Shown: positions 1 to 5,665, counted from the first letter of the stretch. The stretch: DNA of 9,907 bases from Acidobacteriota bacterium (GCA_021805265.1 JAJZFR010000189.1:1-9907), one strand, 5' to 3'. Translations and numbers: made by a program. Notes: generated by a model not told the origin, from the letters alone.

Positions 1-517
1 TGTAAAACGCCGGGATCACCGGAAAAATCACTGCGCCAGCCTCCGCCGCCAGTTGCATGTTGCGCAGGTGAATCCGGTTGAACGGCGTCTCTCGCACACA
101 CAGGATCAGCGGTCGCCGCTCCTTCAGCGTCACGTCGGCCGCGCGCGCAATCAGCGTATCCGCCAGTCCGTTGGCAATCGAGGCCAGCGTCCCCATGCTG
201 CACGGCAATACGATCATCCCGCTCGAGGGATAACTTCCGCTAGCAATCGACGCGCCAATATCGCTCTCCGCCAGTTGCACCGTCTTCCCCGGCGCGCAGC
301 CCAGCAGCTTTTCCAGCAGGTTGTTCCGCCCGGCAATGCCAAGCTCCTCGGCCAGTACGCGCAGCGAATTCTCCGACGGCAGAAAATGAACCTTCCCCAC
401 GCGTTCATCGGCCTCGAGCGCAGTCAACATCTGCCGCCCAAACACCGCGCCGCTGGCCCCGGTCAGCGCCACCGTCAGATTCAGCCCGGAAGCCGCCACC
501 GTCCCGTCGCGGCTCAC
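1..517 (-). CDS. ubiX: Flavin prenyltransferase UbiX, 3'-truncated by the window edge
   Basis: UbiX/Pad1 enzymes attach a dimethylallyl group to FMN to make prenylated FMN, the cofactor of UbiD-type decarboxylases; they act in the cytoplasm as flavoprotein oligomers. The 172 visible residues cover most of the Rossmann-like fold. TGASGA at residues 19-24 is the N-terminal phosphate-binding loop. SSGMIVLPCSMGTLASIANG at 98-117 is the conserved flavin-contact block. LADTLIARAADVTLKERRPL follows at 118-137, then RETPFNRIHLRNM at 142-154 and the C-terminal FPVIPAFY at 165-172. Family members are about 190-200 residues, so only some 20-30 residues are missing off the left edge. I chose the GTG at 517-515 because it overlaps the purB stop as GTGA, is in frame, and leaves a short ordinary leader before the first beta strand. 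The overlap suggests co-transcription and translational coupling with purB. No ubiD is visible, so the decarboxylase it serves cannot be told from here. Identification is secure; the exact start is less so. Confidence 0.93.
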   Translation of the reverse strand, partial: MSRDGTVAASGLNLTVALTGASGAVFGRQMLTALEADERVGKVHFLPSENSLRVLAEELGIAGRNNLLEKLLGCAPGKTVQLAESDIGASIASGSYPSSGMIVLPCSMGTLASIANGLADTLIARAADVTLKERRPLILCVRETPFNRIHLRNMQLAAEAGAVIFPVIPAFY

Positions 518-1836
518 TTGTCTTCCCCAGTGCCCAGCACGCGCGCAAAGATCGCGTCCACATTGCCCAACTGGCGACGCATCTCAAAGGTCCGCTCCAA
601 CTGCTCCGGTGTAAGCCGCGAAGCAATCTCCGCGTCCCGAGCCGCTTCGTCGCGAAACACCAGGTCCTCTTTCCACGCCCGCATCGCATGCCCCTGCACC
701 AGCCGATACGCATCCTCGCGCAGCATCCCGGCCTCAGCCAGATCCAGCAGCAGTTGCCCGCTGAAGATCAGCCCGCCCGTGCTCTCCAGATTCCTGAGCA
801 TGCGCGCCGGATACACCAGCAGGCGATCGATCAGGCTCGCCGTCCTGGTCAGCAGATAGTGGGTCAGGATCGTCGAATCCGGAAAGATCACCCGCTCCAC
901 CGACGAGTGAGAAATATCCCGCTCGTGCCACAGCGCGATATTCTCGAACGCCGCCTGCGCATTCCCGCGCAGCACCCGCGCCAGCCCGCTGATCTGCTCG
1001 CTCACGATCGGATTCTTCTTGTGCGGCATCGCGGACGAGCCTTTCTGCTTCTCGCTGAAGTACTCCTGCGCCTCGCGCACCTCGGTCCGCTGCAGGTGCC
1101 TCACCTCGACGGCAATCTTGTCCAGCGTCGAGCCGATCAGCGCCAGCACCGCGATAAACGCCGCATGGCGATCCCGCTGGATCACCTGCGTCGCCACCGG
1201 CGCGGGCTTCAGCCCCAGCCGTGCGCAGATGCGCTCCTCATGCTCCGGCTTCAGGTGGCCAAACGTGCCCACCGCGCCTGACAGCTTGCCTACGCGCATA
1301 TCCTCAGCCGCTCTGTCGAAGCGCGCCAGGTTCCGCTCCATCTCCGCATACCAGTTCAGCAGCTTCAGCCCAAAGGTCGTCGGCTCGGCGTGAATCCCGT
1401 GGGTGCGCCCGATTGTCGGCGTGTCCTTGAACTCAATCGCCCGCCGTTTCAGCACCGTAAGCAACGCAACCATCGCCTCGCGAATCAGCCCCGATGCAGC
1501 TTTCACCTGCAACGCCTGCGCCGTATCCACCACATCGTTCGAGGTCAGTCCATAGTGCAGCCAGCGCGACGCGTCCTCCAGCCCCTGCGCCTTCAGCGAC
1601 TCTGCCACAGCCGTCGTAAACGCGATCACGTCGTGCCGCACCTCGGCTTCGATCTCCTGAATCCGCGCCACATCGAAGCTCGACCGCGCCGCAATGGCCT
1701 CCGCAGCAGCAGCCGGAATCACCCCATCCTCGGCCAGCACCGTGCTCGCCGCCGACTCCACCTCCAGCCAGCAGCGATACTTGCTCTCTTCCGTCCAGAT
1801 CGCCCCCATCGCGGGCAGCGTATAGCGCTCGATCAA
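514..1836 (-). CDS. purB: Adenylosuccinate lyase PurB (TTG start)
   Basis: PurB eliminates fumarate from SAICAR and from adenylosuccinate, serving IMP synthesis and the IMP-to-AMP step; it is a cytosolic homotetramer of the fumarase/aspartase superfamily. With the TTG start the protein has 440 residues, close to the roughly 430-residue Bacillus-type PurB. It opens with the family-typical IERYTLPAMGAIW. LHYGLTSNDVVDTA lies at 93-106 and GRTHGIHAEPT at 143-153, with the conserved His146. The signature loop GSSAMPHKKNP is at 266-276 and supplies the catalytic serine (267/268); WHERDISHSS follows. The frame stays open for 20 more codons to an ATG at 1896, but that extension is Gly/Lys-rich and unlike the family. 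The TTG at 1836-1834 has a purine-rich AGGGA about 7 nt upstream and starts exactly at the conserved residues. The gene lies 87 nt downstream of the glutaredoxin gene and overlaps ubiX by 4 nt, so the three probably form one operon. Confidence 0.95.
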   Translation of the reverse strand: MIERYTLPAMGAIWTEESKYRCWLEVESAASTVLAEDGVIPAAAAEAIAARSSFDVARIQEIEAEVRHDVIAFTTAVAESLKAQGLEDASRWLHYGLTSNDVVDTAQALQVKAASGLIREAMVALLTVLKRRAIEFKDTPTIGRTHGIHAEPTTFGLKLLNWYAEMERNLARFDRAAEDMRVGKLSGAVGTFGHLKPEHEERICARLGLKPAPVATQVIQRDRHAAFIAVLALIGSTLDKIAVEVRHLQRTEVREAQEYFSEKQKGSSAMPHKKNPIVSEQISGLARVLRGNAQAAFENIALWHERDISHSSVERVIFPDSTILTHYLLTRTASLIDRLLVYPARMLRNLESTGGLIFSGQLLLDLAEAGMLREDAYRLVQGHAMRAWKEDLVFRDEAARDAEIASRLTPEQLERTFEMRRQLGNVDAIFARVLGTGEDK

Positions 1837-1878
1837 AACTCGTCCCTTTCCATGCCCTGCATCCGATTTCCATCCACA

Positions 1879-1893
1879 GTTGCCCGTGGCAAC
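1879..1893 (-). other. Small perfect hairpin in the purB leader
   Basis: GTTGCC and GGCAAC form a 6-bp perfect stem around a 3-nt loop, about 43 nt upstream of the purB TTG, in the 87-nt gap after the glutaredoxin gene. There is no T-run after it, so it is not a convincing terminator. It might be an mRNA-processing or stabilising element, or chance. The ATG of the rejected longer purB frame lies immediately beside it. Nothing purine-riboswitch-like was seen in this gap. Confidence 0.25.
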
Positions 1894-1923
1894 CATCCAG
1901 GTTCGGAATTCCCGGATCAGACT

Positions 1924-2178
1924 TCAGCGGGCCACGCCCAGCCGTCGGTCCAGCTCTTCGTATAACAATCCCTCCCCCGGTCGATACGGCTGAAACCACT
2001 CCCCATCGATCACCAGTTGCGGGATCGCCCGCTTGCCCACGCGCCGCACCACCTCGTCCGCCGCGCCGGCCGTCTCTTCAATGTCGATCTCGGTGAACGC
2101 AATTCCATGCTCGTCAAAATAACGCTTCGCCGCGCGACAGTCGCGACACCACAGTGCGGAGTACATCACAATCTGCAT
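1924..2178 (-). CDS. Glutaredoxin-like thiol-disulfide oxidoreductase
   Basis: This is an 84-residue single-domain thioredoxin-fold protein of the glutaredoxin/mycoredoxin/NrdH type. It begins with the first beta strand QIVMYS and carries the redox-active CxxC as WCRDC (Cys11 and Cys14). The helix AAKRYFDEHGI follows, then the second strand TEIDIEE. The cis-proline loop AIPQLVIDGEW is at about 51-61. These are the hallmarks of proteins that reduce disulfides or glutathione/mycothiol-type mixed disulfides in the cytoplasm. The WCxDC centre resembles mycoredoxin-like proteins more than classical CPYC glutaredoxins, so the physiological electron donor cannot be assigned. It is the first gene of the minus-strand cluster with purB and ubiX and is divergent from the cupin gene. 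The ATG at 2178-2176 has no Shine-Dalgarno upstream but has a -10-like box six nucleotides away, so the mRNA may be leaderless. Confidence 0.88.
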   Translation of the reverse strand: MQIVMYSALWCRDCRAAKRYFDEHGIAFTEIDIEETAGAADEVVRRVGKRAIPQLVIDGEWFQPYRPGEGLLYEELDRRLGVAR

Positions 2179-2184
2179 ACCGCA

Positions 2185-2190
2185 ATTCTA
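2185..2190 (-). promoter_or_regulatory. Candidate -10 box for the glutaredoxin-purB-ubiX operon
   Basis: On the minus strand TAGAAT (5 of 6 matches to TATAAT) is followed by six nucleotides and then the glutaredoxin ATG. Transcription starting about 7 nt past the box would begin at the A of the ATG, giving a leaderless mRNA; no Shine-Dalgarno is present to argue otherwise. The -35 position at the standard 17-nt spacing (2208-2213) reads TGCGGG and is poor. Confidence 0.5.
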
Positions 2191-2230
2191 TCGCCACGCA
2201 ACCCATTCCCGCACCCCTCCAGCACCCGGT

Positions 2231-2236
2231 TACCAT
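2231..2236 (+). promoter_or_regulatory. Candidate -10 box for the cupin gene
   Basis: TACCAT (TAnnnT, 4 of 6 to consensus) lies exactly six nucleotides before the cupin ATG at 2243, and there is no ribosome binding site in the gap. The -35 region at 17-nt spacing is not recognisable. The arrangement mirrors the divergent glutaredoxin promoter and predicts a start of transcription at or next to the start codon. Confidence 0.4.
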
Positions 2237-2242
2237 CATCCT

Positions 2243-2743
2243 ATGAACGCCCGCGAAATCATTCACACTCTCGCCCTCGAGCCTCACCCCGTCGAGGGCG
2301 GCTACTATCGCCGCACCTACACCGCGCAGGACTCCATCGCTCTCGCGCGCGGCGCACGCCCGCTCGGCTCTGCCATCTACTACCTGCTCGAACCCGGCAC
2401 CTTCTCCGAGATGCATCGACTCCAGTCCGACGAAATCTTCCATTTCTACCTCGGCGACCCCGTCGAGATGCTCCAGCTCTGGCCCGATGGCACAGCAACA
2501 ACCATCACTCTCGGCCAGCAGATCGCGCACGGACAACAACTGCAAACCCTCGTCCCCACTGGCGTCTGGCAGGGTACACGACTCCTCGCCGACGGCCAAT
2601 TCGCGCTCCTCGGATGCACCGTCACCCCCGGCTTCGACTTTGCCGACTACACCAGCGGCAGCTTCCAGGCGCTCGCCGAGCAATGGCCCCTGCAATCCAC
2701 CCTCATCCGCCAGCTCACCCGCCATGGAATCGCGACTCCGTAA
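2243..2743 (+). CDS. Cupin superfamily protein, DUF985 (Cupin_5) family
   Basis: This 166-residue protein matches the DUF985/Cupin_5 pattern throughout. HPVEGGYYRRTY is at 15-26 and SAIYYLL at 43-49. His58 in the strand before the DEIFHFYLGDP block (63-73, with His67) follows. GVWQG is at 107-111 and the closing LLGCTVTPGFDFADY at 122-136. Members are small single-domain beta-barrels that form dimers and have structural similarity to sugar-epimerase and germin-like cupins; their substrate is generally unknown, and I infer none here. There is no signal peptide, so it should be cytoplasmic. Length is normal for the family. The ATG at 2243 is fixed by the conserved N-terminal helix; no Shine-Dalgarno precedes it. 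It is divergent from the glutaredoxin gene and lies 40 nt before pepA on the same strand, but pepA appears to have its own promoter. Confidence 0.9.
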   Translation: MNAREIIHTLALEPHPVEGGYYRRTYTAQDSIALARGARPLGSAIYYLLEPGTFSEMHRLQSDEIFHFYLGDPVEMLQLWPDGTATTITLGQQIAHGQQLQTLVPTGVWQGTRLLADGQFALLGCTVTPGFDFADYTSGSFQALAEQWPLQSTLIRQLTRHGIATP

Positions 2744-2767
2744 GCTCAGACCAGGGCCCGCACCGGA

Positions 2768-2776
2768 TGCGATAAT
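2768..2776 (+). promoter_or_regulatory. Extended -10 promoter for pepA
   Basis: TG-C-GATAAT is an extended -10 element: the hexamer at 2771-2776 matches consensus in 5 of 6 bases and the TG sits one base upstream. Seven nucleotides separate it from the pepA ATG at 2784, so transcription would begin at or one base from the start codon. The -35 candidate CAGACC (2747-2752, 18-nt spacer) is weak, as is usual with extended -10 promoters. It lies in the 40-nt gap after the cupin stop codon. Confidence 0.55.
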
Positions 2777-2783
2777 CCTGAGT

Positions 2784-4313
2784 ATGAAGACAGAACTCGT
2801 GTACTCGAATCTGGCAGGGCTGGCAGTGGAATTGCTGGCCGTGGTGGTAGCGGATGGACAAACAGCAAAGGGCGCCGAAGCAAGGCCGGAGCCTGTGCTC
2901 CTGACCACCGACCCTGCGATAAAAGCCGCCGCGGAGGCTGTGCTGGCAACCGGCGAATTCAAAGCCGCCGCCAACGAAACACTCTTGATTCACGCTCCCG
3001 CAGGCCTCGCCGCCAAACGCCTCCTGCTGGTCGGCATCGGCAAACTGGCCAAGGCAACCGCCATTCATACGCGCGCCGCCGCCGGCACCGCCGTCCGCTT
3101 CTGCAAACCCCGCGCCATCCGCGATCTCGCCTTTGCCCTGCCCACTCAACTCGCCGCCGAAGCCACCGCCCGCGCAGCTACGGAAGGCGCGCTCCTCGCC
3201 GATTTTGACCCCGACACCTATCGCTCCGACCGCAAGGACCAGAGCGTCTACGCCTGCAAACTCATCGCTTCCGCGACTGACAAAACCGCCGTCGAAGCGG
3301 GCTACGCCGAAGGGCTGATCTTTGCAGAGGCGCAGAACTTCGCCCGCGTTCAGGTCAACGAGCCGCCCAACGTGCTCACCCCAACCGTGCTTGGCCAGCG
3401 CGCAGCCGCCATGGCCCAGTCCATCGGACTCAAGTGGGATGTCTACTCCTCGGAAAAACTCCACGAATTGAAGATGGGCGCATTCTGGGCCGTCGCCAAA
3501 GGCTCCGAAGAGCCGCCCGCGCTCATCGTGCTCACCTACGAGCCGGAGGGTTACGACCCCGCAACTTACTCCGGTCCGGTCCTCGGCCTGGTCGGCAAGG
3601 GCATCACCTTCGACACCGGCGGCATCTCCATCAAACCCGCCGACGGCATGGAAAAGATGAAGTACGACATGGCCGGGTCCGCAGCCATGCTCGGCGCCAT
3701 GTGCGCCATCGGCCAGTTGAAACCGAAGGTCAAGGTCATCTGCGTCGTCTGTTCTGCGGAAAACATGCCCGACGGCAAGGCCTACAAACCCGGCGACATC
3801 GTCACCTCCATGCCCGATGGCGAAAAGCCCGGCAAATCCGTCGAGATCATCAACACCGACGCCGAAGGCCGTCTGGTGCTCGCCGACGGCCTCACCTACG
3901 CCCGCCAACTCGGCTGCACCCACCTCATCGACGCTGCCACACTTACCGGAGCCTGCGTCGTCGCCCTCGGCATGGTCAATGCCGGGGCCTTCAGCAACGA
4001 CGAAGAGACCTTCGCCAGATTCGACCGGGCGCAGCAGCGCACCGGCGAAAAATTCTGGCGCCTCCCGCTCGGCGAAGAATACTTTGACCAGATCAAGAGC
4101 GACATCGCCGACATCAAAAACACCGGCGGACGCTGGGGCGGTGCCGTCACCGCCGCCGAGTTCCTCAAGGTCTTCGTTGCCGACACGCCCTGGATCCACC
4201 TCGACATTGCGGGCATGGCCTGGATCGAAGACAGCCGTCCCTACATCGCCAAAGGCCCCAGCGGCGTCGCCGTGCGCACCATCGCCGAGTGGGTACGCAA
4301 CTTTGAAGCGTGA
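2784..4313 (+). CDS. pepA: Leucyl (cytosol) aminopeptidase, peptidase family M17
   Basis: PepA removes N-terminal residues, preferentially leucine, from peptides; it is a cytoplasmic homohexamer with a two-metal site. The protein has 509 residues, typical of the family. An N-terminal macro-like domain covers about 1-165 (GLAAKRLLLVGIGK at 74-87). The linker motif ARVQVNEPPNVLTP is at 187-200. The catalytic domain carries GKGITFDTGGISIKP at 271-285 and NTDAEGRLVLADGL at 357-370. By alignment with the E. coli enzyme, the metal ligands are Lys272, Asp277, Asp295, Asp359 and Glu361, and the catalytic residues are Lys284 and Arg363; all are present, so it should be active. The frame is open upstream to 2487 inside the cupin gene, but family homology begins at the ATG at 2784. 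No Shine-Dalgarno precedes it, and a strong extended -10 lies 7 nt upstream. The AI-2E-family gene follows after 108 nt. Some PepA proteins also bind DNA; nothing here tests that. Confidence 0.97.
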   Translation: MKTELVYSNLAGLAVELLAVVVADGQTAKGAEARPEPVLLTTDPAIKAAAEAVLATGEFKAAANETLLIHAPAGLAAKRLLLVGIGKLAKATAIHTRAAAGTAVRFCKPRAIRDLAFALPTQLAAEATARAATEGALLADFDPDTYRSDRKDQSVYACKLIASATDKTAVEAGYAEGLIFAEAQNFARVQVNEPPNVLTPTVLGQRAAAMAQSIGLKWDVYSSEKLHELKMGAFWAVAKGSEEPPALIVLTYEPEGYDPATYSGPVLGLVGKGITFDTGGISIKPADGMEKMKYDMAGSAAMLGAMCAIGQLKPKVKVICVVCSAENMPDGKAYKPGDIVTSMPDGEKPGKSVEIINTDAEGRLVLADGLTYARQLGCTHLIDAATLTGACVVALGMVNAGAFSNDEETFARFDRAQQRTGEKFWRLPLGEEYFDQIKSDIADIKNTGGRWGGAVTAAEFLKVFVADTPWIHLDIAGMAWIEDSRPYIAKGPSGVAVRTIAEWVRNFEA

Positions 4314-4325
4314 TGAAGTCGAACC

Positions 4326-4363
4326 CCTGCCGGCGCGCGGCCTGATCGCCCACCGCCGGCAGG
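4326..4363 (+). terminator. Stem-loop after pepA, possible weak terminator or attenuator
   Basis: CCTGCCGGCG and CGCCGGCAGG form a perfect 10-bp, very GC-rich stem around an 18-nt loop, 12 nt past the pepA stop. It is followed by AAAACC rather than a T-run, so it is not a classical intrinsic terminator. It could protect the pepA 3' end or reduce read-through into the downstream membrane-protein gene. Confidence 0.4.
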
Positions 4364-4421
4364 AAAACCACGATGATCCGGAAAGGGCAGGAGGTCTGCC
4401 AGGGGGCCTCCAGAGTTCCAA

Positions 4422-5432
4422 ATGACATCCGACGAAACCTTTCGCAAGCGCGCGATTTACCTCCTCCTCGCGGTCACCGTCCTGGGTTGCGCGCTCACCT
4501 TTCTCTGGATCGGGCGGGTCATCTTCCTGCTCCTGTTTGCGTCTGTCATCGGGGCCGTCTTTCTCGACGCAATCGGCCACAGCCTCGCCAAACATCTGAG
4601 AATTCCGCGCGGACTCGCGCTCGCGCTCTTCCTGCTCGCCGGCCTGATCTGCGCGGCTCTGGCCTTCTGGATTCAAGGCCCCAACGTCCTCCAGCAGTTT
4701 GCCCAGTTGCAAACCGATCTCCCCGTCGCGGCGCATCGAATTCTCGGCCAGCTTCAGGACCACAGTTGGGGACGCTGGCTGCTCAGCCAGGCACCTGACT
4801 CGGATCAGATTTCTACCGGATTCCGTTACGCGCTCACCCGCATCGGCGGCATCGTGCTCAGCTCGGTCACCCTGCTCGCCGGCCTCGCCATCGTGCTCAG
4901 CCTCAGCATCTATCTTGCCTCCGAACCCGAGATCTACTTCCGCGGATTGCGCTGCCTGTTTCCGCAGGAAGGCCGAAAAACTCTCGACGCATGCGCGGCC
5001 AGCGCGCGCAAAACCCTGCTCTGGTGGGTCTTGGCCAAGCTGCTTTCGATGACCATCGTCGGCGTCCTCATCGGCATCGGACTCTGGCTCATCGGTGTGC
5101 CCCTCGCTGGTCCACTGGCCATCATCGCGGCACTGATGACCTTCATCCCCAACGTCGGCCCGCTCATCTCCGTCCTGCCCGCTGGCCTGCTTGGTCTCGC
5201 CATCAGCCCCACCACCGGCCTGCTCACGCTGCTGGTCTTTGCCGTGGTATTTGTGCTCGAGGGCTATCTGGTCACGCCGCTGCTCGAGCGCAACATCGTC
5301 CGGCTGCCCCCGGCGCTCACGCTCCTCGTGCAGCTTCTGCTGGCCGCCGTCGCCGGTCCCATCGGCGTCGCCCTGGCCGCGCCTATCGCTGCCGTCGGCA
5401 TCGCCATTGCCAGCGTCCTGATCGAGAATTGA
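4422..5432 (+). CDS. AI-2E family (YdiK/PerM-like) membrane transporter
   Basis: This is a polytopic inner-membrane protein of the AI-2E transporter family (formerly UPF0118), whose members include proposed autoinducer-2 exporters and sodium/proton antiporters; the substrate cannot be assigned. Hydrophobic segments fall at roughly 11-30, 32-50, 64-83, 142-165, 200-224, 229-248, 250-282 and 298-333. A soluble stretch lies between about 85 and 138, as is usual. The family signature FIPNVGPLIS is at 241-250, followed by the VLEGYLVTPLLERNIVRLPP block at 278-297. At 336 residues it is at the short end of the family: it stops right after the last membrane helix (VLIEN), without the charged cytoplasmic tail many members have. 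The final codons and the stop lie inside an 11-bp tandem repeat. The ATG at 4422 has only a weak GAG upstream; a perfect AGGAGG at 4389-4394 is too far away and can be paired with CCTCC at 4407-4411. It is probably read through from pepA, as no own promoter was found. Confidence 0.9.
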   Translation: MTSDETFRKRAIYLLLAVTVLGCALTFLWIGRVIFLLLFASVIGAVFLDAIGHSLAKHLRIPRGLALALFLLAGLICAALAFWIQGPNVLQQFAQLQTDLPVAAHRILGQLQDHSWGRWLLSQAPDSDQISTGFRYALTRIGGIVLSSVTLLAGLAIVLSLSIYLASEPEIYFRGLRCLFPQEGRKTLDACAASARKTLLWWVLAKLLSMTIVGVLIGIGLWLIGVPLAGPLAIIAALMTFIPNVGPLISVLPAGLLGLAISPTTGLLTLLVFAVVFVLEGYLVTPLLERNIVRLPPALTLLVQLLLAAVAGPIGVALAAPIAAVGIAIASVLIEN

Positions 5433-5484
5433 TCGCGACCTGAGCGAGGCATGATCGAGAATTGATCGAGTCCTGATCGAGGCT
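5419..5484. repeat. Six tandem copies of an 11-bp TGATCGAG-type unit
   Basis: Units start at 5419, 5430, 5441, 5452, 5463 and 5474: TGATCGAGAAT, TGATCGCGACC, TGAGCGAGGCA, TGATCGAGAAT, TGATCGAGTCC, TGATCGAGGCT. Units 1-3 and 4-6 also form a 33-bp higher-order duplication (29 of 33 identical by my count). Five of the six units contain GATC, all spaced by multiples of 11 bp, close to one helical turn. The array starts in the last codons of the AI-2E gene and includes its TGA. The last unit runs into the short palindrome ATCGAG-G-CTCGAT (5476-5488). Confidence 0.9.
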
Positions 5485-5515
5485 CGATTTGAGAACTATT
5501 CGACGGAGGGCATGG

Positions 5516-5580
5516 AGAGATTCGGCTGGAAGAAGAGATTCGGGCAGAAGAAGAGATTCGGCTGGAAGAAGAAATTCGGG
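5516..5580. repeat. 18-bp tandem repeat, 3.6 copies
   Basis: Units begin at 5516, 5534 and 5552: AGAGATTCGGCTGGAAGA, AGAGATTCGGGCAGAAGA, AGAGATTCGGCTGGAAGA, then a partial AGAAATTCGGG at 5570-5580. Units 1 and 3 are identical and unit 2 differs at three positions. The array is purine-rich on the plus strand (AGAAGAG), unlike the GC-rich coding sequence around it. It lies 31 bp after the 11-bp array and ends 3 bp before the hairpin at 5584. The rest of the 295-bp convergent gap (5433-5727) holds only the structures listed here; I see no credible gene in it. Confidence 0.9.
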
Positions 5581-5583
5581 TGC

Positions 5584-5615
5584 CCCAGGTCCCCCGGCAA
5601 CTTCGGGGACCTGGG
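5584..5615. repeat. GC-rich hairpin, possible dispersed palindromic element
   Basis: CCCAGGTCCCC and GGGGACCTGGG form a perfect 11-bp stem around a 10-nt loop. No T-run follows on either strand, so it is a weak intrinsic terminator at best, although it is placed where the AI-2E transcript (plus strand) would need one. It directly abuts the 18-bp array and is preceded by GGGTGCC. I have an unverified impression that similar palindromes are scattered through acidobacterial intergenic regions. Confidence 0.55.
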
Positions 5616-5665
5616 TTCGGACACCGGTCAAAGCCAGCGCAGCCTGCTCGAAACCACCTGTAACA

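Noticed and set aside
1837..1896. 20-codon N-terminal extension of PurB from an ATG
   Set aside because: The residues do not resemble PurB N-termini, whereas the TTG start with its own AGGGA gives the family-typical beginning.
2487..2783. Upstream extension of pepA into the cupin gene
   Set aside because: The extra 99 codons are a Ser/Pro/Arg-rich out-of-frame reading of the cupin gene; PepA homology starts at 2784.
2715..4763. Long minus-strand open frame (682 codons) antisense to pepA
   Set aside because: Low-complexity Gly/Asp/Glu-rich translation with no motifs; pepA on the other strand carries all catalytic residues. It is a codon-composition shadow.
5419..5580. CRISPR array or replication origin
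   Set aside because: The units are contiguous with no unique spacers, so it is not CRISPR; there are no DnaA-box series, AT-rich unwinding element or replication genes nearby.
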